DNA of 38,535 nucleotides from contig JAGVYA010000017.1 in the NCBI GenBank assembly GCA_018303505.1, forward strand, positions 1 through 38,535, in the 5' to 3' direction. The DNA is from Candidatus Woesearchaeota archaeon. GTDB lineage: Archaea; Nanobdellota; Nanobdellia; Woesearchaeales; GW2011-AR4. The notes under the pieces are model-generated. The model searched no databases, was not told where the DNA came from, and saw only the letters and a program-made list of their open reading frames with translations. Both the position numbers and the translations under genes were made by a program. Position 1 is the first letter of the stretch. Each line of letters opens with the position of its first letter. Positions 29,966 to 38,368 of this stretch are shown in pieces.

Positions 29966-30154
29966 CTATGCTCTTCTGGATTTCCTAATGCCTTTCATAA
30001 TGTCTTCTTTGCTCATCTTTTCAGTAATAGACTCAATCTCCTTTACGCTGTCTCCTTTGCTTAGACCCATGCTCTGAAAGAACTTTATAGCCTTCCCTGG
30101 ACCTAACCTCTTAAATACTGCTTCCACACCTTCCACAATTACCTTTTTTTCCAT
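29966..30154 (-). CDS. Small helical protein of unknown family
   Basis: From ATG 30154 it has 62 residues: EKKVIVEGVEAVFKRLGPGKAIKFFQS and LSKGDSVKEIESITEKMSKEDIMKGI. It is entirely helical and charged. The pattern resembles small archaeal antitoxin-sized proteins, but no toxin partner is adjacent. The ORF track start (30175) adds seven residues without a ribosome site. It lies in a run of tiny minus-strand ORFs upstream of the divergent glycogen synthase gene. Confidence 0.55.
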   Translation of the reverse strand: MEKKVIVEGVEAVFKRLGPGKAIKFFQSMGLSKGDSVKEIESITEKMSKEDIMKGIRKSRRA

Positions 30155-30184
30155 TTTCAAACAATAGTTTAGCATATTCTAGTA

Positions 30185-30301
30185 TTAAATTTTCCTTCCA
30201 ATCTCTTTCTCTTTTATCTCATTATTCATTTGCCTTCTTATGGCGTTCAGCTTCCTATTTAAGTCTCCAAGATACTGCTGTTTAAGGCTTGGAGTTTTCA
30301 T
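30185..30301 (-). CDS. 38-residue small ORF
   Basis: MKTPSLKQQYLGDLNRKLNA ... KEKEIGRKI, preceded by AAGAGGTG six bases before ATG. It is highly charged and helical, absent from the ORF track because of length. The good ribosome binding site and the short spacing to the previous ORF suggest translation in an operon. Function unknown. Confidence 0.45.
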   Translation of the reverse strand: MKTPSLKQQYLGDLNRKLNAIRRQMNNEIKEKEIGRKI

Positions 30302-30315
30302 GTTAACACCTCTTT

Positions 30316-30465
30316 TTAGTAAGGGTAAGTTTCCCTTTTGACTCTGATGCCAGTCCTCTCTAGCATGTCGATAATTGCATTTTCTTCTTCCTTAGGAAAA
30401 GCAATCCTTATAACCCTCTCATCTGGGTTTACAGAATTCAAGGCTATGCCGATTATATTGTTCAT
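30316..30465 (-). CDS. 49-residue small ORF with Rossmann-like edge
   Basis: From ATG 30465: MNNIIGIALNSVNPDERVIR then IAFPKEEENAIIDMLERTGIRVKRETYPY. A strand-helix-strand pattern is plausible. Its stop is 14 bases before the start of the 38-residue ORF. Family unknown. It is the first gene of the small minus-strand run, divergent from the GT3 synthase. Confidence 0.5.
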   Translation of the reverse strand: MNNIIGIALNSVNPDERVIRIAFPKEEENAIIDMLERTGIRVKRETYPY

Positions 30466-30531
30466 TTTGCTATTTGAATTACATAATAAAAAATTTCCTT
30501 AAAAATTATTTTTCCTTCTAAGTGGTGTCAA

Positions 30532-30543
30532 AAATTTATATAT
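30532..30543 (+). promoter_or_regulatory. TATA box of the glycogen synthase gene
   Basis: AAATTTATATAT is centred about 27 bases before ATG 30566, which fits a leaderless or nearly leaderless transcript. An AGGT lies eight bases before the ATG. Confidence 0.5.
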
Positions 30544-30565
30544 TGGGGAACAAAATAGGTAATCA

Positions 30566-32350
30566 ATGGAAAAAAAAGCAGATATTTTGTTTGAGGTTTC
30601 GTGGGAAGTGTGCAACAAGGTAGGGGGCATCTATACAGTTGTCAAGTCAAAAACAGCAAAAATGGCTGAGCAGTACGGAAGCAATTATTTCCTTATTGGG
30701 CCTTATTTTGCTTCGAAAGCAATTGCTGAATTTCAGGAAGAAGTGCCAAATGAATTTTGCAAGATGCCTTTTGAGGAATTAAAAAAATTGGGGATTATCT
30801 GCCATTTTGGAAGGTGGATTAGCGAAGGCAATCCATTTGTAATTCTTATAGACTTTGTAAATTACAAGCACAGGATTAATGATATAAAGCGCGAGCTTTG
30901 GGACTGGTACAAGATTGATTCCTTAAGGGCTCCAAATGACTATGACGAGCCTGTTGTCTGGGCATATGCAGTTGGAATGCTTATTGAAAAATTATCAAGC
31001 TGTTATAATGATAAGAGAATTGCTGCGCATTTTCATGAATGGCTTTCAGGAGCTGGGCTGCTTTATATTAAAAAAAAGAATGCTAAGGTTGCAACTGTAT
31101 TCACAACGCATGCTACTGTGCTAGGAAGGACACTGGCAAGCTCAAATGTTGACATTTACAATGTGTGGAGCAAAATAAACCCTGACCAGGAAGTTTACAA
31201 GTACAATATAGGGTCAAAGCACCTTGTTGAAAAAAATTCAGCTGCATTCGCTGATGTATTTACAACTGTAAGCGAGATAACTGGAATGGAGGCAGAGCAC
31301 TTATTGAAGAAAAAGCCAGACTTATTACTGCCAAATGGATTGGACATAAGCAAGTTTCCAACATTTGAGGAGGTTGCAATAAAGCACAGGCTCCAGCGCG
31401 ATAGGGTAAGGGAATTCATGCTTTACTATTTTTTTCCATATTATACATTTGACCTGAAAGACACTTTAGTTTATTTCATTGCAGGCCGCTACGAGTTTCA
31501 TGACAAGGGCATAGACATCTACATAAGAGCTCTGGGAAGATTAAATGAAAAATTAAAGCAATTAAAAAGCAAGATGACAATAATCGCATTTATATGGGTG
31601 CCTGCAAATTTCAGGAATATAAGGCCGGAACTGCTGGAAAATAAAACCCAATACCAAGATATAAAGGATGCGCTTGAAGAGGTCATAGATGATGTTGAGA
31701 AAAATATCATTTACTCATTTGTATCAAACAAAAAGGCTGCTAAAGAAGACTTATTTGACAGCGACTTTCTTACAGAAATGAAAATAAGGGTTGCAAGGTT
31801 TATCAAAAAGGGCAATCCTCCTTTATTGACGCATGACCTATATGACGAGAATGATATAATCTTAAAAACCATTGTATCAGCAGGGCTAAAAAATGAAGAG
31901 CAGGATCCTGTCAAGATTGTTTATTATCCAATTTATTTAAGCGGGGCAGATGGATTGCTGAATCTAAATTACTATGAAGCCATGCAAGGCTCTCATCTTG
32001 GAATTTTTCCAAGCTATTATGAGCCATGGGGATACACTCCCTTGGAAGCAGGGGCTTTAGGGGTTTCGTCTGTCACAACTGATTTAGCCGGATTTGGGAG
32101 ATACTTCTGCAGTGAGTGCCTGCAAAGCGAAACACCTGGAATTTTTGTGCTGAAAAGACTGAATAAAAGCGATGGCGATGTTGTAAACCAATTAGTTGAT
32201 GTTATGTTTAATTTTGCAAACCTTTCAAAGGAGGACAGAATTGCAAATAAGCTTCAGGCAAGAAAAACTGCATCGATGGCTGACTGGAAAATTTTTGTAA
32301 ATAATTACATCGAAGCCCATAATATGGCTGTTGATAAAGCATATAAATAG
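30566..32350 (+). CDS. Glycogen synthase, eukaryote-like GT3 family
   Basis: A 594-residue protein of the animal/fungal glycogen synthase family (GT3) rather than bacterial GT5. It opens DILFEVSWEVCNKVGGIYTVVKSK, has AAHFHEWLSGAGLLY, VFTTHATVLGRTLA, a long insert (about 270-440) with FIAGRYEFHDKGIDIY, and the E-x7-E motif in YYEPWGYTPLEAGALG. It elongates alpha-1,4-glucan from UDP- or ADP-glucose in the cytoplasm. The Arg-rich regulatory C-terminal tail of animal enzymes is absent. The debranching enzyme gene starts 10 bases after its stop, forming an operon. Confidence 0.94.
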   Translation: MEKKADILFEVSWEVCNKVGGIYTVVKSKTAKMAEQYGSNYFLIGPYFASKAIAEFQEEVPNEFCKMPFEELKKLGIICHFGRWISEGNPFVILIDFVNYKHRINDIKRELWDWYKIDSLRAPNDYDEPVVWAYAVGMLIEKLSSCYNDKRIAAHFHEWLSGAGLLYIKKKNAKVATVFTTHATVLGRTLASSNVDIYNVWSKINPDQEVYKYNIGSKHLVEKNSAAFADVFTTVSEITGMEAEHLLKKKPDLLLPNGLDISKFPTFEEVAIKHRLQRDRVREFMLYYFFPYYTFDLKDTLVYFIAGRYEFHDKGIDIYIRALGRLNEKLKQLKSKMTIIAFIWVPANFRNIRPELLENKTQYQDIKDALEEVIDDVEKNIIYSFVSNKKAAKEDLFDSDFLTEMKIRVARFIKKGNPPLLTHDLYDENDIILKTIVSAGLKNEEQDPVKIVYYPIYLSGADGLLNLNYYEAMQGSHLGIFPSYYEPWGYTPLEAGALGVSSVTTDLAGFGRYFCSECLQSETPGIFVLKRLNKSDGDVVNQLVDVMFNFANLSKEDRIANKLQARKTASMADWKIFVNNYIEAHNMAVDKAYK

Positions 32351-32360
32351 CTGGGGTCAC

Positions 32361-34325
32361 ATGGAAGTAGTTCACAGCTTGGGAATATTAAGCTTAAACA
32401 GGAATGTAGACGAGAATGTAGGATTTCTGCTGACAAACAAAAAGGGAAGTTATTGCAGTTTTTATAATGCGCCTTCTTCCAGATACCAAGGCTTGTTCTA
32501 TTTTGATGAAAAAACAATGGATATGTATAAATTTATCGAGAATATAGAGATTAATGGTAATAACAATGTTTTTAATTTAAAAAATGGTTTCTATTTTGCT
32601 GAAAGAAGAAAAGAGGATATTATTGAATCATTCACAATGCCAATGGGCTTTAACTCATTAATCTATGAATTAAACAGCGATAATGAAATTAACTTGTTTT
32701 TGGACTGCAAGGCATCTACTGGCAATAGGGAGTGGGGCAGGCATTATGATATTTTTGAGGAAAAAGGCCGTATAATTGTGAAATTTACAAAGAAAACAGA
32801 TAGAAGAGAAGATACAACTGATGATGCAGAAGAATTCATTTTGTATTTGGCAATTAAAAGCGATAAAAATGCATACAGCAAAATTGACAGGTGGATTGAA
32901 AGGCATTATTCATATGATGAGGAAAGAAAATCACCCCCATATAAAAGATATGTTTATTGCGCTTTAAGGCTGGCAGGCAGCAGATTTGTTTTTTCAATGT
33001 CAAAAAACAAGAATGACGCAATAAAAGAATGCGAACATGTATTTAATAACATTCATGAAATAAAAAACAAGGAAAAAGAGGATTTTTTAAATTTGTTAAA
33101 AAGTGAATCAATAAAAAAAATATCCAGCAATGGAAAAATAAGCAGGGAAATAAAGATTGCCTACATCAATGCCTTTAATTCTTTGAACAATTTAGTTGTA
33201 AATCAAAAAGCTAATTATGGGCTTTTTGCAGGATTGCCTTGGTTTTTCCAGTTCTGGGCAAGGGATACTTTAATTTCATTAAAGGCTATATCAAAAATTA
33301 ACAAGGAGTTAGCAGAGAAAATACTTTTTGATTACTTAAATAAGATAAACGATGATGGCAGATTGCAAAATCTTGTCGGACAGCAGAATTCAAAAAATCT
33401 AGGAAATGCTGATGCCCATGGATGGCTGTTTTTGAGGTGCAAAGAAGCTATAGAAAAAATAAATAAAAATAAGGACATTATAAATTTAATAAAAAAGTCA
33501 ATGAAGTCAATCAAACAAAACACTAACTTAAGAATAAAAGAATATATGAAAAAGTGCAATTTGATTGTGCGCAAAAAAGAAAATGAGTACCACAAAACAT
33601 TGTACGAAATAGAAAGCGCTCTTGAAAAATCCATGAATGGGCTGTTAAAACACCATACAAAAGCTGGTTTTGAGGTTAATGACAAGCTTGAAACATGGAT
33701 GGATACAGAGTTTGAAAATGACAGCAGAAGTGGAATTAGATTAGAGATACAAGCTTTAAGGTTGAGCATGTATAAGCTGATGTTTGAGATTACTCAAAAC
33801 CAGAAATACAAGGTGTTTGAAAATATTTTAAAAATGAAAGTTAAAGATAAATTCTGGAATGGAAAAATTCTTGCTGACGGGTTAAACGATTCTAAAATCA
33901 GGCCGAATATCTTCATAGCAGCTTACGCTTATCCAGAATTGCTGACAAATAAAGAATGGGAAACCTGCTTTGAAAATGCATTGAAAAAACTCTGGCTGGA
34001 TTTTGGAGGTTTGTCAACAATAGACAAAAATAATACCTTATTCACTGAAGCAAGCACTGGTGAAAATACAAAAAGCTATCACAGAGGCGATTCTTGGTTT
34101 TGGATAAATAATATAGGAGCATTAACTTTAAACCGCATTAATAAAAATAAATTTAAAAAACAAATTCAAAAAATAATTGATGCAAGCACTGAAGAAATCC
34201 TTTGGAAAGGATGCATTGGATGCCATGCAGAATTAAGCTCTGCTAAGCAATTAGAAAGCAAAGGCTGCTTCAATCAAGCATGGGGCAACGCAATGTACAT
34301 AGAATTAATAGATGAAGTACTTTAA
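32361..34325 (+). CDS. Glycogen debranching enzyme (amylo-alpha-1,6-glucosidase)
   Basis: From ATG 32361 (preceded by GGGGTCAC just after the synthase stop) the protein has 654 residues. The N-terminal beta-sandwich (LGILSLNRNVDENVGFLLTNKKGSY) is followed by an alpha/alpha-barrel of the GDE_C/GH133 type: GLPWFFQFWARDTLISL, NADAHGWLFLRCKEAI, KLETWMDTEFENDSRSGIRLEIQALRL, GDSWFWINNIGAL and AELSSAKQLESKGCFNQAWGNA. It removes alpha-1,6-linked glucose or stubs at glycogen branch points. The ORF track start at 32331 overlaps the synthase and adds ten residues without homology. Runs of Lys/Asn codons make it very AT-rich. Confidence 0.92.
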   Translation: MEVVHSLGILSLNRNVDENVGFLLTNKKGSYCSFYNAPSSRYQGLFYFDEKTMDMYKFIENIEINGNNNVFNLKNGFYFAERRKEDIIESFTMPMGFNSLIYELNSDNEINLFLDCKASTGNREWGRHYDIFEEKGRIIVKFTKKTDRREDTTDDAEEFILYLAIKSDKNAYSKIDRWIERHYSYDEERKSPPYKRYVYCALRLAGSRFVFSMSKNKNDAIKECEHVFNNIHEIKNKEKEDFLNLLKSESIKKISSNGKISREIKIAYINAFNSLNNLVVNQKANYGLFAGLPWFFQFWARDTLISLKAISKINKELAEKILFDYLNKINDDGRLQNLVGQQNSKNLGNADAHGWLFLRCKEAIEKINKNKDIINLIKKSMKSIKQNTNLRIKEYMKKCNLIVRKKENEYHKTLYEIESALEKSMNGLLKHHTKAGFEVNDKLETWMDTEFENDSRSGIRLEIQALRLSMYKLMFEITQNQKYKVFENILKMKVKDKFWNGKILADGLNDSKIRPNIFIAAYAYPELLTNKEWETCFENALKKLWLDFGGLSTIDKNNTLFTEASTGENTKSYHRGDSWFWINNIGALTLNRINKNKFKKQIQKIIDASTEEILWKGCIGCHAELSSAKQLESKGCFNQAWGNAMYIELIDEVL

Positions 34326-34353
34326 ATTTAAACCGAAAGATTTATATATAAGT

Positions 34354-34379
34354 GTTTACAATAAGTACTTATTGTAAAC
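34354..34379 (+). promoter_or_regulatory. 26-bp perfect palindrome, probable antitoxin operator
   Basis: GTTTACAATAAGT and its exact reverse complement ACTTATTGTAAAC meet at the centre. The palindrome begins four bases after the TTTATATATA promoter box and ends 12 bases before the antitoxin ATG. That is where an autorepressing ribbon-helix-helix dimer pair would block initiation. A GGTG ribosome site follows at 34382. Confidence 0.8.
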
Positions 34380-34391
34380 AAGGGTGAAAAA

Positions 34392-34694
34392 ATGGCAGAA
34401 GGAGTAATTGCGAGGGTACCAAATGAAATTAAGAAAGATATAGAATTTTTTGCTGAAGTTGAGCACACAGACAAATCAAATATAATAAGAAAATTGCTTG
34501 AATCAGCTGTAAAGCAGAAAAGATTAGAATATGCCCTAAATGAGTATGTCAAAAGAAACTTAAGCTTGGGCAAAGCTGCAGAATTAGCAAAAATGCAAAT
34601 ATCAGATTTTATGGAAGAAGCTGCACAGCGTCATATTCCGATAAACTACACAAAGGAAGATCTAAGGCGGGATTTCAAAGCAGTTTTTGGCTAA
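34392..34694 (+). CDS. UPF0175-type antitoxin with ribbon-helix-helix N-terminus
   Basis: A 100-residue protein. Residues 1-45 form a MetJ/Arc-like ribbon-helix-helix (GVIARVPNEIKKDIEFFAEVEHTDKSNIIRKLLESAV). Residues 55-100 match UPF0175 (LSLGKAAELAKMQISDFMEEAAQRHIPINYTKEDLRRDFKAVFG). This two-part layout is typical of antitoxins paired with DUF3368 PIN-like proteins. The gene overlaps the next one by eight bases and has a palindromic operator at its promoter, so autoregulation is likely. Confidence 0.85.
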   Translation: MAEGVIARVPNEIKKDIEFFAEVEHTDKSNIIRKLLESAVKQKRLEYALNEYVKRNLSLGKAAELAKMQISDFMEEAAQRHIPINYTKEDLRRDFKAVFG

Positions 34695-35181
34695 AGTGGT
34701 AGTTGTTAATTCTTCACCAATTATAGCGTTTGGTAAAATAGGCAGACTTGAGATTTTGAGCAAGTTATTTAGCAATATACACATTTCTGAGCAAGTTTAT
34801 AAAGAGATTATATTTAAACCAAATTATGCGGAAACAATAGCTGTAAAAAAAGCAGTAGAAGAAGACAATTGGGTTAAAGTTCATAAATCTCGTGAAGTAA
34901 CTAACTTATTGGGTGTTGGAGAATCAAGCTCATTGGGTTTAGCTTTAAAGCTTAAGCAACCATTGATAATTGATGATAAAAAAGCCGTGTTTATTGCTAA
35001 CACATTAGGAATAGAATGTCATGGGACATTGTATGTTATTTTATTAGCACTTAAAAAGAAGATAATAATGAATAAGAAAGAAGCTATTGATGTTGTAAAT
35101 CATTTAATAAGCAATAAATTATACTTAAGCAGTGATGTTCTATCAGAATTCTATGCAATGTTAGAAAAAATTAAAGTATAA
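34687..35181 (+). CDS. DUF3368 PIN-like toxin
   Basis: A 164-residue PIN-fold protein: VVVNSSPIIAFGKIGRLEIL (motif with N/S in place of the first Asp of classical VapC), EQVYKEI, GVGESSSLGLALKLKQPLIIDDKKAVFIANTLGIECHGTLYVIL and an acidic ESS/DD set that could bind metal. DUF3368 proteins are thought to be toxin-like nucleases; this is family knowledge, not seen directly. The TTG 34687 start overlaps the antitoxin stop; GTG 34696 is an alternative. No conserved residue is obviously lost. Confidence 0.85.
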   Translation: MAKVVVVNSSPIIAFGKIGRLEILSKLFSNIHISEQVYKEIIFKPNYAETIAVKKAVEEDNWVKVHKSREVTNLLGVGESSSLGLALKLKQPLIIDDKKAVFIANTLGIECHGTLYVILLALKKKIIMNKKEAIDVVNHLISNKLYLSSDVLSEFYAMLEKIKV

Positions 35182-35357
35182 AGCCTGCTATACTCACGGA
35201 CAAAAATTATTATACAAGGCATATGGACGTTCTTTGAGTTAAATGTACAAAAATGTCCAAAAATTTCACGCACTAAAAGCCTAATAACAAGTTTTTAAGC
35301 ATAAAAGAGTTAATTTCTCCATTTCTGCGGTTAATAAGATTATTTAACGGCTTTTTA

Positions 35358-35533
35358 TCAATTTAAAGCCTGAATTGTGCTTAATTTCCTTATATTAAGT
35401 TTTTTCTGGAAGAGTACTCTTCTTTGCGCAAAAGCAATTTGAGGCAATGACTTAACTGCTACTAAAGATCCTATACCACCTTTTAAAAGTTTTAAAATTC
35501 TCTCCTTGTCAATTTTCCTTCTAAACCTTCCAT
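35358..35533 (-). pseudogene. Remnant of a Tat-exported protein (signal peptide plus frameshift)
   Basis: ATG 35533 lies one base after the GH15 stop. The frame reads MEGLEGKLTRREF and then hits a stop. Inserting one base in the T run restores LKLLKGGIGSLVAVKSLPQIAFAQ, a textbook twin-arginine signal (TRREFLK, hydrophobic core, AFAQ cleavage site), and then RRVLFQKKLN and onward to a stop at 35358. No mature domain follows. I infer a decayed downstream gene of the GH15 operon. The rest of 35182-35357 shows no gene. Confidence 0.65.
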
Positions 35534-35534
35534 C

Positions 35535-36530
35535 TCAATCCTTCAACCCTACAACAAACAATGCTTGTGACCAAGCCAAAGGGCAGTTTTCATTGTGCTC
35601 TTGGCTATTTGCATAATACAATTCTGGCAACTCGCCTTTTTCATTCATTACTTGTATTGTCTTTCTCATATAGAAGGCATACTTATCAGGCTTGTTTATT
35701 TGTTTGTAGATAATTGCCAGCCAAGGCAATCCTTTTGTCCATTGTGCTTCACCGTTTCTATAATGGTATTTATCCCCAGTATACCTTATAACGCCCTTTT
35801 CCTTAACAAGTTTTCCCTCAATATTTTTCAAAATAGCATCTCTTTGCTCTTGGGTTGCAATATTGTATGGATATATTAAAGAAAGCAAAGCCAGGTCTAT
35901 TTCCTTTGTTTCTGATTCACGAGGCAGTAATTTGTTTAATGCCTCTTCTCCTTTCTTGATCAAGTTTTGTGGAACATCAACAAATTTGCTGATTTTCTTT
36001 AATCCAGCAACACATGCGCCTATAGAAGAAGCGTGCACTTCTTCATTCTCTTCCCACATGCCATTGTCCTTGTCATGCCAATACCCAATGCTTTGCAAGT
36101 AACAAACCAGCTTTTGCAGAATTCTCAAGTCATTTTCATCTCTTACAATTTTGACTCTTTTTTCTTCTAAATCGCCAATCCTAAACAAAAAGGCGCCTAT
36201 TGCGTCATTCTGCTTGTTGCCCCACTCTTCCCAAATCTCTTCCATTGTGATTGGGTCGTATCTTGCATGAATGTACTGGTAATGATGCTTTGGCTTTTCC
36301 CTTATTGCCCATTCTATCTTGTATTCATGCTTGAGAAGTATGTCAAGCAAAGCCCTCAATGTTTTTTTGACAATGCTGTATTTCTTGGCAGCTTCCAATC
36401 CAAGTGTTGTATATACATTGTCCCTTATCCATGCCAAATTATATCCTGTCTTGTCAGTCATCCTGCTAGCTGCAAAAAGCCCTGTCGGGTACTGCATTTG
36501 TTTTAGGATTTGAAGTGATTGGTTGAGCAT
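35535..36530 (-). CDS. GH15-family glucoamylase-like protein
   Basis: A 331-residue alpha/alpha-barrel hydrolase. Motifs include NLAWIRDNVYTTLGLEAAKK, NKQNDAIGAFLFRIGDL, GMWEENEEVHASSIGACVAGL (candidate catalytic acid Glu in WEENEE) and GEAQWTKGLPWLAIIY, ending SQEHNENCPLAWSQALFVVGLKD. It resembles GH15/phosphorylase-kinase-alpha-like proteins. Most GH15 glucoamylases are longer (about 600) because of an N-terminal beta-domain, which is absent here. It would release glucose from alpha-glucan ends. There is no signal peptide. The Tat remnant immediately follows its stop. Confidence 0.85.
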   Translation of the reverse strand: MLNQSLQILKQMQYPTGLFAASRMTDKTGYNLAWIRDNVYTTLGLEAAKKYSIVKKTLRALLDILLKHEYKIEWAIREKPKHHYQYIHARYDPITMEEIWEEWGNKQNDAIGAFLFRIGDLEEKRVKIVRDENDLRILQKLVCYLQSIGYWHDKDNGMWEENEEVHASSIGACVAGLKKISKFVDVPQNLIKKGEEALNKLLPRESETKEIDLALLSLIYPYNIATQEQRDAILKNIEGKLVKEKGVIRYTGDKYHYRNGEAQWTKGLPWLAIIYKQINKPDKYAFYMRKTIQVMNEKGELPELYYANSQEHNENCPLAWSQALFVVGLKD

Positions 36531-36570
36531 TTTGGTTTTTATTTAGTCATATTCAATTGTCGGTACTATT

Positions 36571-37650
36571 TTATCTTGGCATTTTCCTTGCAACGTAATT
36601 ACGTGGGAGAAATCTGGTTCCTAATACCCTTCCATCTAAAATAGAATCTAAGACATCATACTTTCTTTGTGAACCTCTTTTTCTTTCTTGATAAGGTGCA
36701 TCATGATTACAAAATTGTCCATTAGCTATAACTACATATACACCATCTGATGCTGCATCTCTTGCAGCCTCAATTTTTGATTTTCCACCCCCCTCCCTGC
36801 CTTTGGTAGATTTAGGTAATGCTCTCTCTTCTTCTTTTGTAAGTAATACTTGCTCTTCTAGCCCTAGTGTGTTCTTAACAACTCTTATTGGTGTATAATT
36901 TCCATTTCTAATAGATTCTGCAGTATAAATTCCATCTGTATTTGACAATATAACTAAAAGAGGGTTGTAACCAGTTCCCTTTAGAAACTGTGCGTGTAGG
37001 CTAGCTAAACTATCATTGTCTCTGAATGCTCTTTCTCCTTTTAGTAAAATATCTATTTCTTCCAAACTTCTTTTATCGTCTTCATTTATAACAGGTATTC
37101 TGCCTTCAGAAAGCAACTTTTGATATTTTCTTAGTAACTTCGCATTTTTTTGAGGGTCTCTAATGTCGTCATGCGTTACAAGAGACTCGCCCACCAATTG
37201 TGGAAAAAAATGGTGCCTCCACAATTCGTAAAGCAAAAATTGACCTTCTATAGCATCTAATCTTTTTTGTGCTGGTGTATCCTTTTCTTTTTCAGGTATT
37301 CTTTCATCTTTTCTTAACCTTGCTTTCCTTCCAAGTCCAATTGCGCCTGATGTAACTAAAAGTATATTCAAACCTCTTTCTTCTCTCAATCGAGTTAAAT
37401 CTTCTGAGATGCAGTTCATATTGTATATGGTTCTTTGATATTCATCATGAGCTATTATGCTAGTGCCTACTTTAACTACAAGCGTATCAATTCCAGAAAC
37501 ATCTGTGTACAAACCGTGATTTTCTGGTTCTTCCAAATGAAGTGAACCATCAAAAACCAAGAATGGAGAATTAGGACTATCTCTAAAATACTTCTCTAAA
37601 TCAGTTTGAAATTTTACTCTATCCACCTTTGGCTCTCTTGACATAAACAT
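36571..37650 (-). CDS. Glutamate 5-kinase-like amino acid kinase
   Basis: A 359-residue protein. After an N-terminal extension of about 55 residues comes the amino-acid-kinase fold: TLVVKVGTSIIAHDE, LLVTSGAIGLGRKARL, RIPVINEDD, RDNDSLASLHAQFL, LVILSNTDGIY, GGGKSKIEAARDAASDGVYVVIANG and LGTRFLP. These are glutamate 5-kinase (ProB) motifs, without the PUA domain. ProB makes gamma-glutamyl phosphate for proline. No proA or other proline gene is nearby, so the substrate is not certain. An alternative start is ATG 37644. TTTATAAG about 25 bases upstream is a likely TATA box. Confidence 0.85.
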   Translation of the reverse strand: MFMSREPKVDRVKFQTDLEKYFRDSPNSPFLVFDGSLHLEEPENHGLYTDVSGIDTLVVKVGTSIIAHDEYQRTIYNMNCISEDLTRLREERGLNILLVTSGAIGLGRKARLRKDERIPEKEKDTPAQKRLDAIEGQFLLYELWRHHFFPQLVGESLVTHDDIRDPQKNAKLLRKYQKLLSEGRIPVINEDDKRSLEEIDILLKGERAFRDNDSLASLHAQFLKGTGYNPLLVILSNTDGIYTAESIRNGNYTPIRVVKNTLGLEEQVLLTKEEERALPKSTKGREGGGKSKIEAARDAASDGVYVVIANGQFCNHDAPYQERKRGSQRKYDVLDSILDGRVLGTRFLPRNYVARKMPR

Positions 37651-37839
37651 ACATTATCCATCTACTACTTATAAATCTTTCTATTTTAGAGTACTAAATA
37701 GTAGTAACGTTAGTGAGTTAATCTCGCCCTATTCAAAAATAGCCTTTTTTCTCAATTTTGTATAATCGCTGTTAGTTGCCCACGAATACTTGGAGTGGTT
37801 GATTTTTAGTGCAACGATGCCGAAGGCAAAAAATCAAAG

Positions 37840-37852
37840 TTGGCGGGCGAGC
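37840..37852. repeat. Left 13-bp inverted repeat of the Cys-rich gene
   Basis: TTGGCGGGCGAGC. Its exact reverse complement lies at 38332-38344. A TTAGTTGC 60 bases further left matches GCAACTAA adjoining the right copy, so the left side is split by a TTGATTTTT/AAAAATCAA hairpin. Confidence 0.7.
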
Positions 37853-37855
37853 GGT

Positions 37856-38293
37856 TTATTCATAGTAACATGGTTCACAACGATTAGTATTCAAATTACA
37901 AATATGTGGAACTCTTTCTCCAGGAATAAATTGTGCACCTGTGAACGCACGACACCAACAATCATTATCAGAGTCACAGTATGTATCCATTCCTGTTTCT
38001 GCTGGTCCAGAGTTTATGCAAAAAATTATTGCTGCATCACAAGCAGGTCCACAAGCATATCTGGCAGAGGTAACCTTGCATGAATCAGGGTATTCAAGAC
38101 ATTTTTCCTTATCACAAGCTTCACAATTTGTCGATCCGCATTTATCTAGATCTACTTTGTTTTTTATATCAGTTACCCAGTTAGGTTCAGGATAAAATTT
38201 GGACTGTTGAGGCGTTTGCAAAAAGTAGGACAAGATAACAGTTCCTATGCCAATAACAAGTATTGTTATGATAATTAAATTTTGTTTCTTCAT
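37856..38293 (-). CDS. Secreted or membrane-anchored cysteine-rich protein
   Basis: A 145-residue protein with one N-terminal hydrophobic helix (LIIITILVIGIGTVILSYFL), acting as signal anchor or signal peptide. It is followed by about 110 residues with 14 cysteines (CGSTNCEACDKEKC, CGPACDAAIIFC, CDSDNDCWC, CNLNTNRCEPC). Even numbers and irregular spacing favour disulfides outside the cell over metal binding. I recognise no family; fold resemblance to small toxin- or EGF-like proteins is only superficial. The gene is enclosed by 13-bp inverted repeats, suggesting a cassette. Confidence 0.65.
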   Translation of the reverse strand: MKKQNLIIITILVIGIGTVILSYFLQTPQQSKFYPEPNWVTDIKNKVDLDKCGSTNCEACDKEKCLEYPDSCKVTSARYACGPACDAAIIFCINSGPAETGMDTYCDSDNDCWCRAFTGAQFIPGERVPHICNLNTNRCEPCYYE

Positions 38294-38331
38294 ATAGTTA
38301 GTTTATTGAGTTTATTATAAAAAACTTTCTA

Positions 38332-38344
38332 GCTCGCCCGCCAA
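38332..38344. repeat. Right 13-bp inverted repeat of the Cys-rich gene
   Basis: GCTCGCCCGCCAA followed directly by TTGCAACTAA. It is a perfect reverse complement of 37840-37852. Confidence 0.7.
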
Positions 38345-38368
38345 TTGCAACTAATTCTTGTTAAGTTC

